Assembly (NCBI RefSeq): GCF_018613695.1 | Contig: NZ_JAGGPR010000001.1 | Coordinates: 62,001 to 126,000 of the forward strand | Source of the DNA: Arthrobacter sp. ISL-95 | Lineage (GTDB): Bacteria; Actinomycetota; Actinomycetes; Actinomycetales; Micrococcaceae | Length of the DNA stretch: 64,000 nucleotides | Direction of reading: 5' to 3' | Shown: piece after piece, positions 26,869-37,805 of the stretch | Layout of the letters: each line of letters starts with the position of its first letter | Numbering within the stretch: the stretch's first letter is position 1 | Notes under the pieces: generated by a model | Database searches by the model: none | The model's input: only the letters and a program-made list of their open reading frames with translations | What the model was told of the DNA's origin: nothing | Made by a program: the position numbers and the translations under genes

Positions 26869-29205
26869 ATGACTGAGAACACTCCCGCAACCCCATTTCC
26901 GGCAGCGTCGCTGCTCGGCTACCCGCGCATCGGCCGCCGTCGCGAGCTCAAGAAGGCTGTAGAAGCCTACTGGGCCGGCAAGATTGACGCCGCTGCCCTG
27001 GACGCAGCAGCCAAGAACATCCAGCTCACCGTCGCCAAGCGGCTCCAGGAACTCGGCTTGACCGAAGCGGCGGCCGTCCCCGGTACCTTCTCCTACTATG
27101 ACCAGGTCCTGGACACCACCGCGCACCTCGGCGCAGTTCCGGCCCGTTTCGGCAAGCTCCTCAACGCTGAGGGACAACTGGACATTGATGGCTACTTCAC
27201 CCTGGCCCGCGGCAACAAAGAACAGCAGCCGCTGGAAATGACCAAGTGGTTCGACACCAACTATCACTACCTGGTTCCGGAAATCGGCCCGGAGACCGAG
27301 TTCACCCTCGCCTCCACCGCCAAGGTGGACGAGTTCGCCTTCGCCCTGGACAACGGTGTTGAGACCCGCCCCTACGTCGTTGGCCCGGTCACGTACCTGC
27401 TGCTCTCCAAGGCATCCGACGACGCGCCGGCCGGCTTCGCGCCGCTGTCCCGCCTCGAAGACATCCTCCCGGTCTACGTTCAACTCCTTGAAAAGCTGGC
27501 CGAAGCCGGAGCCAGCTGGGTCCAGCTCGACGAGCCCGCACTGGTAGTGGACCAGGACACCCCCGCATCCGAGATCGAAGCCGCTGTTGCACGTGCTTAC
27601 GAGGTCCTCACCTCCGCCGCCAAGCGCCCCCAAATCATGGTCTCCACCCCGTACGGTTCGCTCGATGGCCAGCTTGGCACGCTTGCGGCCACCAACATCG
27701 ATGCCCTGCACGTGGACGTCTTCAAGGGCGCCCTTCCGCCGGCAGCAGCCCTTGCCGGCCTGGGCAACAAGACCCTGGTTGCCGGAGTAGTTGATGGCCA
27801 CAACATCTGGCGCAACGACCTCGCCGTCTCTGCTGCAAAGCTTGATGAACTGAAGGCCGCTGCCGGCAAGCTCGCCGTCAGCACCTCCACCTCCACCCAG
27901 CACGTTCCCCACGACGTTGCCGAGGAAGCTCAGCTTTCCGAGCAGCTGCGCAGCTGGCTCGCGTTCTCGGACCAGAAGGCCGTGGAAGTCAAGACCCTTG
28001 CCGACTACTTGGCAGATCCCGCCTCCGCGCAGACCGCCATTGACAAGGCATCCGCTGTGATTGCCTCCCGCGCAACCGCTGAAGGCGTCCGCCGTAACGA
28101 TGTCCGTGCCCGCACCGAAGCCCTGACCGCCGCTGACTTCAGCCGTTCGGAATACTCGGTCCGTGAAGCAGCCCAGGAAGAGGCCCTGAACCTCCCGCCC
28201 CTGCCCACCACCACCATCGGTTCATTCCCACAGACCTCGGAGATTCGCTCCGCCCGTGCCCGCAACAACAAGGGTGACCTCACCAATGAGCAGTACGAGA
28301 AGCTCATGAAGGACGAGATCAAGCGTGTGGTGGACTTGCAGGAAGAGCTTGGCTACGACGTCCTGGTCCACGGAGAGCCCGAGCGCAACGACATGGTCCA
28401 GTACTTTGCCGAGAACCTCGAAGGCTTCGATGTCACCGTTCACGGTTGGGTCCAGTCCTACGGCTCACGCTGCACCCGTCCGTCCATCCTCTGGGGCGAT
28501 GTCACCCGCAGCGCCCCCATCACGGTTGCCTGGGCAGAGTACGCGCAGTCCCTCACCAGCAAGCCGATGAAAGGCATGCTCACCGGTCCGGTCACCATCC
28601 TGGCTTGGTCCTTCGTCCGCGATGACCAGCCGCTGGGGGAGACCGCCAACCAGGTTGGTCTGGCACTGCGCGACGAGATCGCTGACCTCGAAGCTGCCGG
28701 CATTAAGGTCATCCAGGTTGACGAGCCCGCACTGCGCGAACTCCTTCCGCTGCGCAAGGCAGACCACGCTGACTACCTCAAGTGGTCCGTTGACTCCTTC
28801 CGCCTGGCCACAGCCGGTGCCGCCGACGCCACCCAGATCCACACCCACCTCTGCTACTCGGAGTTCGGCGTGATCATCGACGCGATTGACGGCCTCGAGG
28901 CAGATGTCACCTCCATTGAAGCTGCGCGATCCCGCATGGAGGTAGTTCACGACCTCGAGTCCCACGGCTTCGGCCGCGGGGTGGGCCCGGGCGTCTACGA
29001 CATCCACTCACCGCGCGTCCCGGGTGAAGCGGAAGTTACCGAACTGCTGGAAACCGCTGTCAAGCACGTTCCGTCCCGGCAGCTCTGGGTCAACCCGGAC
29101 TGCGGCCTGAAGACCCGCGGCTACGTCGAGACTGAAGAGTCCCTGCGCAACCTCGTCAAGGCAACCCAGACGGTACGCGCCACGCTGCTCGAAACCGCTA
29201 AGTAA
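26869..29205 (+). CDS. metE: Cobalamin-independent methionine synthase
   Basis: Transfers a methyl group from 5-methyl-THF-polyglutamate to homocysteine. It has 778 aa and two homologous barrels. The N-terminal barrel begins LLGYPRIGRRRELKKAVEAYW. The C-terminal barrel begins LPTTTIGSFPQT and carries the zinc ligands in THLCYSEF and NPDCGLKTRGYVE. It is transcribed with metF, and the folate methyl donor and its consumer are thus paired. A bidirectional terminator follows the stop. Confidence 0.98.
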   Translation: MTENTPATPFPAASLLGYPRIGRRRELKKAVEAYWAGKIDAAALDAAAKNIQLTVAKRLQELGLTEAAAVPGTFSYYDQVLDTTAHLGAVPARFGKLLNAEGQLDIDGYFTLARGNKEQQPLEMTKWFDTNYHYLVPEIGPETEFTLASTAKVDEFAFALDNGVETRPYVVGPVTYLLLSKASDDAPAGFAPLSRLEDILPVYVQLLEKLAEAGASWVQLDEPALVVDQDTPASEIEAAVARAYEVLTSAAKRPQIMVSTPYGSLDGQLGTLAATNIDALHVDVFKGALPPAAALAGLGNKTLVAGVVDGHNIWRNDLAVSAAKLDELKAAAGKLAVSTSTSTQHVPHDVAEEAQLSEQLRSWLAFSDQKAVEVKTLADYLADPASAQTAIDKASAVIASRATAEGVRRNDVRARTEALTAADFSRSEYSVREAAQEEALNLPPLPTTTIGSFPQTSEIRSARARNNKGDLTNEQYEKLMKDEIKRVVDLQEELGYDVLVHGEPERNDMVQYFAENLEGFDVTVHGWVQSYGSRCTRPSILWGDVTRSAPITVAWAEYAQSLTSKPMKGMLTGPVTILAWSFVRDDQPLGETANQVGLALRDEIADLEAAGIKVIQVDEPALRELLPLRKADHADYLKWSVDSFRLATAGAADATQIHTHLCYSEFGVIIDAIDGLEADVTSIEAARSRMEVVHDLESHGFGRGVGPGVYDIHSPRVPGEAEVTELLETAVKHVPSRQLWVNPDCGLKTRGYVETEESLRNLVKATQTVRATLLETAK

Positions 29206-29216
29206 CTCAGTAAAAA

Positions 29217-29257
29217 CGACGGCGGCCGCTCACCTCGAAGGTGACCGGCCGCCGTCG
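29217..29257 (+). terminator. Terminator of metF-metE, probably bidirectional
   Basis: CGACGGCGGCCG (29217-29228) pairs with CGGCCGCCGTCG (29246-29257). An inner TCACC/GGTGA stem sits around TCGAA. Preceded by AAAAA and followed shortly by TTT, it also serves the convergent gene. Its core is nearly identical to the pdxS terminator. Confidence 0.85.
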
Positions 29258-29272
29258 ACGTTTAAGGTTGTT

Positions 29273-29779
29273 TTAGGACTCCCAGAGAATTTCGTCGTCC
29301 ACCACGCCGTCTTCGTCAGCGGCCGCCACCAGCAGTTCGTCCGTGAAGTGTGAGCCGAGGGTGAAGTCCAGCACGAAGTACCGCTCCGGCTGGCCCGGGT
29401 AGATGGCCACGTGGCCGAGTTTGAGGGCCTTCAGGAAGACGTCATTGGTGAGTTGGCCTTTGTCGCTGACACCGAACACGGATTCGAGCTGCTCTTCTTT
29501 GAGCTGGGAGCAATGGAAGTGCAGGAACTGTTGGGGGTTGGTTCCGTCCTGGTCGAGTTCGTCGGCGATCATTTCCCTGACCTGGTCCACGAGTTCGGGC
29601 AGGAAGCGCAACCTGTAGTCCACCTTGCGCATGGCCGCCTCATCGAAGTGGTCGTGCGCGGTGACGTTGAGGTCCAGCTCAAGCTGGTTGCCGCCGAGTT
29701 CGTGTCTGGCGACGAAGCAATGTTCACGCCCGTGGTTGAGCTCGATCTCCCCAAAATGTTTGCTCGCTACCTTGCCCAT
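29273..29779 (-). CDS. DUF2004 domain protein
   Basis: 168-aa soluble acidic protein. I recognise the DUF2004 layout: FGEIELN at the start, ELDLNVTAHDHFDEAAMRKV, QFLHFHCSQL, and FTLGSHFTDELLVAAADEDG at the end. The function is not known. It is convergent with metE and its ATG is at 29777-29779. Confidence 0.8.
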   Translation of the reverse strand: MGKVASKHFGEIELNHGREHCFVARHELGGNQLELDLNVTAHDHFDEAAMRKVDYRLRFLPELVDQVREMIADELDQDGTNPQQFLHFHCSQLKEEQLESVFGVSDKGQLTNDVFLKALKLGHVAIYPGQPERYFVLDFTLGSHFTDELLVAAADEDGVVDDEILWES

Positions 29780-29829
29780 GTGATCAATCTAACCCCATCA
29801 ACCGGCGGGTTCCAGCACTTCGAGCCAAT

Positions 29830-30795
29830 TCACCTCTGGAGGTTCCGACCCTTGACAGGAGCGGATCTCAGGGGGTGAAGGCCGCTCTTTCCTGAGGTGT
29901 CCCTGAGGGTGTCTGCGAGCAGCTGTGTGAACAACTGCACTTGGGCTGTCCGCTTTTCATTGATGAGCAAAGCGAACACGTTCCGCGCCAGCCGGATGTC
30001 CGGTACGTCAAGGACCACGACGCCGGCCGGCCGGTTCCGCAGCGCCAGTTCCGGTACCAGCGAGGCGCCCAGGCCGGCGGCGGTCATCTCCAGGCTCGCA
30101 TGGAAGTCGTCGCTGTAAGCCACCACGCGGGGGTGCAGGTTGCAGCTGGCGAAGAGGCGTTCGATCACCAAGGCATCGCTGGTGCCGGGGTGGTGGATAA
30201 TCCATGGCATGTCCGAGAGGTGTGCGGCTTCGATCTCGGCGTCTTCACGGATTTTCCATGATGCAGGCAGCACCACCCGGAAGTCGTCGTCGCCAATCCA
30301 CTGGCGTTCCAGGGAATGCGGCCATGCCAGGCCGGATTGACCCACTTGATAGACCAGCGCCACATCCAGCTCACCGCCGCTGCGCAGGCCCTGGATGGTT
30401 TGTGCGGGCTCGGCCACGGACACGCGTAGCTCAATGCCCAGCCCGCTCCACCGTTTGTTTCGCAGGATCTCCGGCAGTACGTAGGTAGCCAGGCTGGGGA
30501 AAATACCCAGCCGCAGCTCCTGCGCGGGGGAGTCGTTGGTCCTTGAGGCCGCTGCCATAAGGGCCTCGACGTCGGTCAGCACCTTGGACGCATGCCGGGT
30601 CATGGTCACCGCGGCCTCGGTTGGTATAACGCTGCGGGCCGACCTTTGGAAGAGCTCGACGCCGGTATCGCGTTCCAGCGCTGCCATCTGTTGGGAGACT
30701 GCCGAAGCTGTGTAGCCGAGTTGGGCGGCAGCGGCTGCGAAGGATCCCAGCCGGGTGACCTCCATCAAGGTGCGGAGATGGAGAAGGTTGACCAT
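29830..30795 (-). CDS. LysR-family transcriptional regulator
   Basis: 321 aa. The N-terminal HTH (LMEVTRLGSFAAAAAQLGYT, SAVSQQMAALERDTG) is followed by a type-2 periplasmic-binding-like effector domain. The ATG at 30793-30795 is used. An imperfect dyad GTGTC-AC-GACAC lies at 30834-30845, 39 bp upstream, and could be part of its own operator. It is divergent from nrdHIEF across 396 bp, but a direct regulatory link is not implied. The target is unknown. Confidence 0.92.
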   Translation of the reverse strand: MVNLLHLRTLMEVTRLGSFAAAAAQLGYTASAVSQQMAALERDTGVELFQRSARSVIPTEAAVTMTRHASKVLTDVEALMAAASRTNDSPAQELRLGIFPSLATYVLPEILRNKRWSGLGIELRVSVAEPAQTIQGLRSGGELDVALVYQVGQSGLAWPHSLERQWIGDDDFRVVLPASWKIREDAEIEAAHLSDMPWIIHHPGTSDALVIERLFASCNLHPRVVAYSDDFHASLEMTAAGLGASLVPELALRNRPAGVVVLDVPDIRLARNVFALLINEKRTAQVQLFTQLLADTLRDTSGKSGLHPLRSAPVKGRNLQR

Positions 30796-30988
30796 CAACC
30801 GATTTTAGCTGTTCGCCACGCCACATTTTCAAAGTGTCACGACACGCCGTATCCGGGCGACACGCTGAAGATTAAATGTGGCTAAGTAGTCCACAGGGTG
30901 TGGATGACATCTCCCAATGTGGCGGAATCACGGACATTTTGAGAGCCCTTGCCTGTGGACGAGCGGTGGATTGAATGACATACTTGTA

Positions 30989-31036
30989 ATACATCATCTT
31001 GGGGTTCCAGTTCTTCTCTTGCACTACATGTAGTAT
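30989..31036 (+). promoter_or_regulatory. Tandem NrdR boxes upstream of nrdH
   Basis: Box B at 31021-31036 (GCACTACATGTAGTAT) agrees with the NrdR consensus ACACWATATATWGTGT at 12 of 16 positions. Box A at 30989-31004 (ATACATCATCTTGGGG) agrees at 10 of 16. The 16-bp gap between them matches the spacing known for NrdR box pairs. The rest of 30796-31191 contains no gene that I can support. Confidence 0.72.
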
Positions 31037-31191
31037 CGATTTACGGATTGAGCGGGAAACCAGCACAAGACAAAATCAGAGCGTGTTGGCTGTCACGGCA
31101 GCCCGCGGGCCGGTATCGGATTCAGTATTTAGTTCCGGTTGAGCCCGCCAGATACGAAGAGCGACAGACTTCAACTAAGGGGACAGGGATC

Positions 31192-31434
31192 ATGACCGTA
31201 ACGGTTTACACGAAGCCGGCCTGTGTTCAGTGCAACGCAACCTACCGGGCACTCGACAAGAAGGGCATTGCCTACCAGAGTGTGGACATCTCCCAGGATG
31301 CCGAGGCCCTTGAGCGTCTCAAGGCACTGGGCTACATGCAGGCACCGGTTGTCGTAACCGAGCAGGACCACTGGTCTGGTTTCCGCCCGGACAAGATCGA
31401 GGAACTGGCCCAGGCCGTTTCCTCCGTGGCCTAA
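31192..31434 (+). CDS. nrdH: Glutaredoxin-like NrdH, electron donor for class Ib RNR
   Basis: 80-aa thioredoxin-fold protein beginning [20 protein letters not shown], with the CVQC redox site. The C-terminal APVVVTE and [10 protein letters not shown] are the NrdH signature. ATG 31192 is chosen because upstream codons are not family-like and AAGGGGACAGG precedes it. It begins the nrdHIEF operon. Confidence 0.96.
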   Translation: MTVTVYTKPACVQCNATYRALDKKGIAYQSVDISQDAEALERLKALGYMQAPVVVTEQDHWSGFRPDKIEELAQAVSSVA

Positions 31435-31496
31435 GTTTCATTCAAACTTCGCCACCACAGCACACTAAGAATTCCTATGTAGTCGAGGTGACTCCC

Positions 31497-31967
31497 ATGG
31501 CACCGCTGGCAGCGGCACCCGTACGCGATGCTGCGGAAGCTGTGACCACGAGGAGTCACCTCATCTACTTTTCCTCGACCTCCGAGAACACCAAACGATT
31601 CGTCCAAAAATTGGGTACGGATGCAGCACGCATCCCGCTATATGCCCAGGATGCTCCGCTGAGAGCCCTCGAACCCTTCGTCCTGGTACTGCCCACTTAC
31701 GGCGGAACAAACGGCGAAGGTTCCGTGCCGAAGCAGGTCATCAGATTTCTCAACGATCCCAGGAACAGGGAACTGATCCGCGGTGTTATTGGAGCAGGGA
31801 ACACTAATTTCGCGGACAACTACTGCGCTGCGGGGGACATCATCTCCGTCAAGTGCAAGGTGCCGCATCTTTACAAATTTGAACTCATGGGAACGCCGGA
31901 AGACGTTCAGCGGGTCAACGAAGGGCTGGAAAAGTTTTGGACACAACTGTCGCAGAAACAGAAGTAA
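31497..31967 (+). CDS. nrdI: NrdI flavodoxin-like protein
   Basis: Supplies oxidant for assembling the manganese-tyrosyl radical cofactor of NrdF. FMN-binding segments include [34 protein letters not shown] and [19 protein letters not shown] 31497 has GAGG 8 nt upstream; the GTG at 31488 overlaps that site and is less likely. It has about 156 aa, with a short Ala/Arg leader before the fold. Confidence 0.96.
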   Translation: MAPLAAAPVRDAAEAVTTRSHLIYFSSTSENTKRFVQKLGTDAARIPLYAQDAPLRALEPFVLVLPTYGGTNGEGSVPKQVIRFLNDPRNRELIRGVIGAGNTNFADNYCAAGDIISVKCKVPHLYKFELMGTPEDVQRVNEGLEKFWTQLSQKQK

Positions 31968-31978
31968 CCGGGGGCGCT

Positions 31979-34120
31979 GTGGACACGGTCAAGAAGCCGC
32001 TGCCTGAGGCTTTCAAGGGCTTGGGTTATCACGAGCTCAACGCCATGCTGAACCTGTATGGCCCCAACGGCGAGATCCAGTTCGAAGCCGATCGTGAAGC
32101 TGCGCACCAGTACTTCCTGCAGCACGTGAACAACAACACGGTGTTCTTCCACGACCTGGAAGAGAAGCTCGATTACCTGGTGAAGAACCAGTACTACGAG
32201 CGCGAAACCCTCGACCAGTACACGATGAACTTCATCCGCGACCTCTTCAACCGCGCGTACAAGAAGAAGTTCCGCTTTGAGACCTTCCTTGGCGCCTTCA
32301 AGTTCTACACGTCCTACACGTTGAAGACTTTTGATGGCAAGCGTTTCCTGGAGCGCTACGAAGACCGCGTCTGCATGGTTGCCTTGCACCTGGCACGCGG
32401 CGACGAAGACCTCGCCAACCGGCTCGTCGATGAGATCATCGACGGCCGCTTCCAGCCGGCTACCCCTACGTTCCTCAATGCCGGTAAGGCACAGCGAGGC
32501 GAGCTCGTCTCCTGCTTCCTGCTCCGCATTGAAGACAACATGGAGTCGATTGCCCGCGCCATCAACTCCGCGCTCCAGCTCTCCAAGCGTGGCGGCGGTG
32601 TAGCCCTCTCGCTCACCAACATCCGCGAGCACGGGGCTCCGATCAAGCAGATCGAGAACCAGTCCTCCGGCGTTATCCCCGTCATGAAGCTTCTCGAAGA
32701 CAGTTTCTCCTACGCCAACCAGCTCGGTGCCCGCCAGGGTGCAGGTGCCGTATACCTGCACGCTCACCACCCGGACATCCACCGCTTCCTGGACACCAAG
32801 CGTGAGAACGCTGACGAGAAGATCCGCATCAAGACGCTCTCCTTGGGCGTTGTGGTTCCGGACATCACCTTCGAGCTCGCCAAGAAGAACGAGGACATGT
32901 ACCTCTTCTCCCCGTATGACGTGGAGAAGGTCTACGGTGTTCCGTTCTCCGATATTTCGGTGACCGAGAAGTACTACGAGATGGTTGACGATTCCCGGAT
33001 CAAGAAGACCAAGATCAGCGCCCGCGAGTTCTTCCAGACCCTCGCGGAGATCCAGTTCGAGTCCGGCTACCCGTACATCATGTTCGAGGACACCGTGAAC
33101 CGGGCCAACCCGATCGACGGCAAGATCACCATGAGCAACCTGTGCTCGGAGATCCTGCAGGTTTCCTCGCCGTCCATTTACGCCGAGGACCTCAGCTACG
33201 AGACCGTGGGTAAAGACATTTCCTGCAACCTCGGTTCCATGAACATCGCCAAGACCATGGACTCCCCGGACTTCGGCCGCTCCATCGAGACGTCCATCCG
33301 CGCCCTCAGCGCTGTGTCCGACATGTCCTATATCAACTCGGTGCCGTCCATCGCGCAGGGTAACGCCCAGAGCCACGCGATTGGCCTCGGCCAGATGAAC
33401 CTCCACGGATACCTCGCCCGCGAGCACGTCCACTACGGTTCCGAAGAGGGCCTGGACTTCACCAACATCTACTTCTACACGGTGCTGTTCCACGCTCTGC
33501 GCGCCTCCAACCGCCTCGCCATCGAGACCGGCCAGAAGTTCGGCGGCTTCGAGAAGTCCACCTACGCATCCGGTGAGTTCTTCGACAAGTACACCGAGCA
33601 GGAATGGGTTCCGGCAACGGAGCGCGTCAACGAGCTCTTCGCCGGCCACCATATCCCCACCCAGGATGACTGGCGTGAGCTGAAGGCTTCCGTCATGGAG
33701 CACGGTATCTACAACCAGAACCTCCAGGCCGTGCCGCCTACCGGTTCCATCAGCTACATCAACAACTCCACGTCTTCCATCCACCCGGTGGCCGCCAAGA
33801 TCGAAATCCGCAAGGAAGGCAAGATCGGCCGCGTCTACTACCCGGCTCCGTACCTGACCAACGACAACCTGGAGTACTACCAGGATGCCTACGAAATCGG
33901 CTACGAGAAGATCATCGACACCTACGCCGCTGCCACGCAGCACGTGGACCAGGGCTTGTCCCTGACGTTGTTCTTCAAGGACACCGCAACCACGCGCGAC
34001 ATCAACAAGGCGCAGATCTACGCATGGCGCAAGGGCATCAAGACCCTCTACTACATCCGTCTCCGTCAGCTCGCGCTGGAAGGGACCGAGGTGGAAGGCT
34101 GCGTCAGCTGCATGCTTTAG
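31979..34120 (+). CDS. nrdE: Class Ib ribonucleoside-diphosphate reductase, alpha subunit
   Basis: Catalytic subunit that reduces ribonucleotides to deoxyribonucleotides, 713 aa. The active-site block [13 protein letters not shown], the barrel motif [13 protein letters not shown] and the C-terminal redox tail GCVSCML are present. The usual allosteric ATP cone is absent, as in NrdE. GTG 31979 is preferred: it follows GGGGG and lies 11 nt after the nrdI stop. A TTG at 31937 would overlap nrdI by 31 bp. Confidence 0.97.
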   Translation: MDTVKKPLPEAFKGLGYHELNAMLNLYGPNGEIQFEADREAAHQYFLQHVNNNTVFFHDLEEKLDYLVKNQYYERETLDQYTMNFIRDLFNRAYKKKFRFETFLGAFKFYTSYTLKTFDGKRFLERYEDRVCMVALHLARGDEDLANRLVDEIIDGRFQPATPTFLNAGKAQRGELVSCFLLRIEDNMESIARAINSALQLSKRGGGVALSLTNIREHGAPIKQIENQSSGVIPVMKLLEDSFSYANQLGARQGAGAVYLHAHHPDIHRFLDTKRENADEKIRIKTLSLGVVVPDITFELAKKNEDMYLFSPYDVEKVYGVPFSDISVTEKYYEMVDDSRIKKTKISAREFFQTLAEIQFESGYPYIMFEDTVNRANPIDGKITMSNLCSEILQVSSPSIYAEDLSYETVGKDISCNLGSMNIAKTMDSPDFGRSIETSIRALSAVSDMSYINSVPSIAQGNAQSHAIGLGQMNLHGYLAREHVHYGSEEGLDFTNIYFYTVLFHALRASNRLAIETGQKFGGFEKSTYASGEFFDKYTEQEWVPATERVNELFAGHHIPTQDDWRELKASVMEHGIYNQNLQAVPPTGSISYINNSTSSIHPVAAKIEIRKEGKIGRVYYPAPYLTNDNLEYYQDAYEIGYEKIIDTYAAATQHVDQGLSLTLFFKDTATTRDINKAQIYAWRKGIKTLYYIRLRQLALEGTEVEGCVSCML

Positions 34121-34175
34121 TCAACCGTTATTGGTTGATTACTTGCGGTCTGGGCCGTACTCAAAACTAAAGAGC

Positions 34176-34203
34176 ACGACGGCGGGTTGCTACCCGCCGT
34201 CGT
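34176..34203 (+). terminator. Perfect stem-loop between nrdE and nrdF
   Basis: Twelve-bp stem ACGACGGCGGGT (34176-34187) / ACCCGCCGTCGT (34192-34203) with loop TGCT. It has no T-run. It lies 38 nt before nrdF and may be an attenuator or an mRNA-stability or processing element that sets nrdE:nrdF ratios rather than a full terminator. Confidence 0.5.
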
Positions 34204-34205
34204 AG

Positions 34206-35216
<1,011 letters not shown>

Positions 35217-35232
35217 GTAGTAGTACTTCCCT

Positions 35233-35270
35233 GAAAGGCGGGCAGCGAGCAGTCGCTGTTCGCCTTTCTT
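35233..35270 (+). terminator. Terminator after nrdF
   Basis: Sixteen-bp stem (35233-35248 with 35253-35268, two G-U pairs) with a 4-nt loop, followed by TT. It lies 16 nt after the nrdF stop. Confidence 0.75.
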
Positions 35271-35278
35271 GTGTCTCA

Positions 35279-36716
35279 TCACGTTCTGGAGGGCCTGTGC
35301 CCTGGAAGTGGTGGGGCTTTGGATTGGTAGTTGTGTCCTGCGGGTGTGCGGAGTTCGAGGGTGTGAGTGTCCGCGGTGACTGGTTTGGCGGTCCAACCGG
35401 GGTTTTCCTTGGTGTGGTTGCAGGCCTCGCAGAGGCCTGCGCCGTTGTCCAGGGTGGTGGAGCCTCCGGAGTTCCAGGGCACGATGTGGTCGATGTGCCG
35501 GATGGGCGCGTCGCAGTAGGGCGCCGGCAGCTGTGGTCGCGGGCTTCGATGAATCGCCGGTGTCCATGCGGGAAGAGTCGAGCTTTGGAGTCCATGGCCA
35601 ACAGCTGGCCGGTGGCAGGGGGGTGTAGAGCCGGCGGAGCCAGACCGAGAACTCGCCATCGTGGTTAGGCGGGATCTCCTGGCCGGCAGCCTGCCCCGCG
35701 TCGGGTACTGCTCCCCGGTCGGCGGCAGTAGCTCGTCCGGGTATTGCTGCCTGCCCAGGGTTTCTCGCGATTCCTGCACTTTCGGCATTCTCTGCACCGA
35801 GGAGATTTCTGACCCATTCTGCGGGCACGATTCCGTAGCCCTGAAGCCTGGCTGGTTCGCTGTCGCCCTGGAACAGTGTCCTGTCCGTTATAACGACTTG
35901 AAGTCGGACGCCCGAGACCCCGCCGGGAGTGCCCGTGGTGCGTTCAACAAGCGTGTCGGCCATGACCTGCCCACGGTTTCGGGGATCGCCGCTGGAGCGC
36001 GCAGAATCGGCCGTCCGGGTCAGCGCGGCATACACCGCAACGCCCTGGGCTACAGGAAGCAGCGCGGTCAGATAGGTCATGGTGTCCGGTGCCGGACGCA
36101 GACTCACCGTTCGTTCGTTGGCGGCATGGCTGGCCCGTTCAGCCACCGACCGTGGATCACGACGGTATGCAGCAGCTTTCGCGGCGGCGATGATGGCCTT
36201 GTCGCCGGCCCCTTCGAAGGTCCCGGCGTCGGGGACGAGCTCCTCATCCACCGCGCTCCGGTCCTCCACCGACAGGCACGCTGTTTCCTTGACGAGCAGC
36301 GTGGCCCGCCACTCGTTCAACTGGCCCGAGTTCAATGCCGCCAGGGTCCGCGGCATCTCTGTGACAAGAGCTTTGGCAAGCCCCAACAGCCTTGATCCAC
36401 GGTTCGGTGACTCCCGTCTCGCCAACGCCACCTGGGCCCCTACACCCTTGCCGCGTTCTGCGGCAGGCACCCCAGCCTCGGCCTGCTCGGCTCGCTGTGC
36501 CAAGTCAAAAGCCACAGCAATCTGTGCTTGGAGTCCTGCGATGGCCGACTTCATTTCCTCCAGCACTCGCAACTGACTGATCAGATCGCCACTGATAGTG
36601 CCAGGCTGAGCCGGCACTCGGGAAATTGCAGGGAGATTGGCGACGGACACTGTCGCCTTCGCTGGCATTTCCCGAACTTGCTTCATGTTCCCACTCTCGC
36701 AGGGGGGCACTGACAT
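35279..36716 (-). pseudogene. DUF222/HNH endonuclease-like gene broken by two frameshifts
   Basis: Member of the actinobacterial DUF222 (13E12-type) family with a C-terminal HNH domain. The N-terminal part reads cleanly from 36716 (or ATG 36686) to about 35625, ending VWLRRLYT. Continuity then needs a frame change at the G run 35618-35623 to read [21 protein letters not shown] second change at the G run 35519-35521 gives [19 protein letters not shown]. Each break equals one missing base in a G run. The HNH core, including HIDHIVPW and [12 protein letters not shown], is otherwise intact. It may be a true pseudogene or homopolymer sequencing errors. Confidence 0.85.
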
Positions 36717-36812
36717 TATTTAAGGCCTCGTCCGGGACGTTGCTGAACCATCCCACCCCTTGTCCGCGTCTTCACATCAGGGGAAGATCATCACATCGTC
36801 GGGAGGTTTGCC

Positions 36813-37787
36813 ATGGTGCAGCTGGAGAAGTTCGAGAAGTACTTGATTGAAGAGTTCTACGATGACTTCCGGTCGGGGGACATGTCGCACAAGACATTCA
36901 CCCGGCGGGTGGCATTCGTCATGGGAAGCATGACGGCGGCAGCGGGCGCCATGACCTTGGTGGGCTGTAAGCCGGAGGAGGTGCCGCGAGCCACGGATCC
37001 GATGCCAACGCCCTCTCCAACATCCAAGGCAGGATCTCAAGGGCCAGCCACTACGGCAGTTCCCAACGCCAAGAGCCCTTTGTCCGTTCCTGAGGGCGCC
37101 GCAGGTCTGACAACGGCGACAGTGACCTTCGACTCCGGCGGGACTGAAATCAGTGGCTACTTGGCCCGGCCCGAGGGTGGCCAGCCTGGTCCAGCCGTTT
37201 TGATCTGCCACGAGAACCGCGGACTGACACCTCACGTTCAGGACGTTGCCCGTCGCTTCGCCAAGGAAGGTTACGCGGCGCTGGCCTTGGATCTCCTAAG
37301 CCGGGAAGGCGGCACGGCGAACATGGATCCCGACGCCGTTCCGGGAGCGCTGACCCAAGCAGGCGCCGCACGCCACGTGGGCGACTTCAAAGCCGCGTTC
37401 GACTACCTCAACAGCCAGGACTTTGTGGAGCAAGGCCGCATCGTCATGGTCGGATTCTGTTTCGGCGGCGGCATTACGTGGCAGGCGAGCACGGAGATCC
37501 AAGGTCTCAAAGCCACCTCCGCGTTCTATGGGCCAGCACCGGACCTGGCCAAGGTGCCGACCATCAAGCCCGCGGTCTTTGGTGTGTACGCCGAGAACGA
37601 CGCACGTATCACCGGCGCCATGCCCCAGCTCAGAGATGCCTTGGCTGACACCCAGGTCAAGCATCAGCTGAAGGTGTACCCGGGAGTTGACCACGCATTC
37701 CACAACGACACCGGTGAGCGCTACGTGGAGGCCCAAGCAACGGCAGCGTGGAACGACACCCTGGCGTGGTTCAAGGACAACGTCTAA
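36813..37787 (+). CDS. Dienelactone-hydrolase-family protein, Tat/lipoprotein-like
   Basis: Alpha/beta-hydrolase of the dienelactone hydrolase family, 324 aa. The nucleophile Cys lies in VGFCFGGG, the acid Asp in YAENDARI, and His in PGVDHAFHND, giving the Cys-Asp-His triad. The N-terminus carries a twin-Arg sequence (KTFTRRVAFVMG) and a hydrophobic segment ending in LVGC, so Tat export with lipid attachment at that Cys is plausible. A Pro/Ser/Thr linker precedes the domain. The substrate is unknown. Confidence 0.88.
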   Translation: MVQLEKFEKYLIEEFYDDFRSGDMSHKTFTRRVAFVMGSMTAAAGAMTLVGCKPEEVPRATDPMPTPSPTSKAGSQGPATTAVPNAKSPLSVPEGAAGLTTATVTFDSGGTEISGYLARPEGGQPGPAVLICHENRGLTPHVQDVARRFAKEGYAALALDLLSREGGTANMDPDAVPGALTQAGAARHVGDFKAAFDYLNSQDFVEQGRIVMVGFCFGGGITWQASTEIQGLKATSAFYGPAPDLAKVPTIKPAVFGVYAENDARITGAMPQLRDALADTQVKHQLKVYPGVDHAFHNDTGERYVEAQATAAWNDTLAWFKDNV

Positions 37788-37805
37788 GCCGCCATACCCG
37801 AGAAC

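Noticed and set aside
31907..33943. Long minus-strand frame opposite nrdE
   Set aside because: It has no family motifs and lies wholly within the well-supported nrdE gene; a codon-bias shadow.
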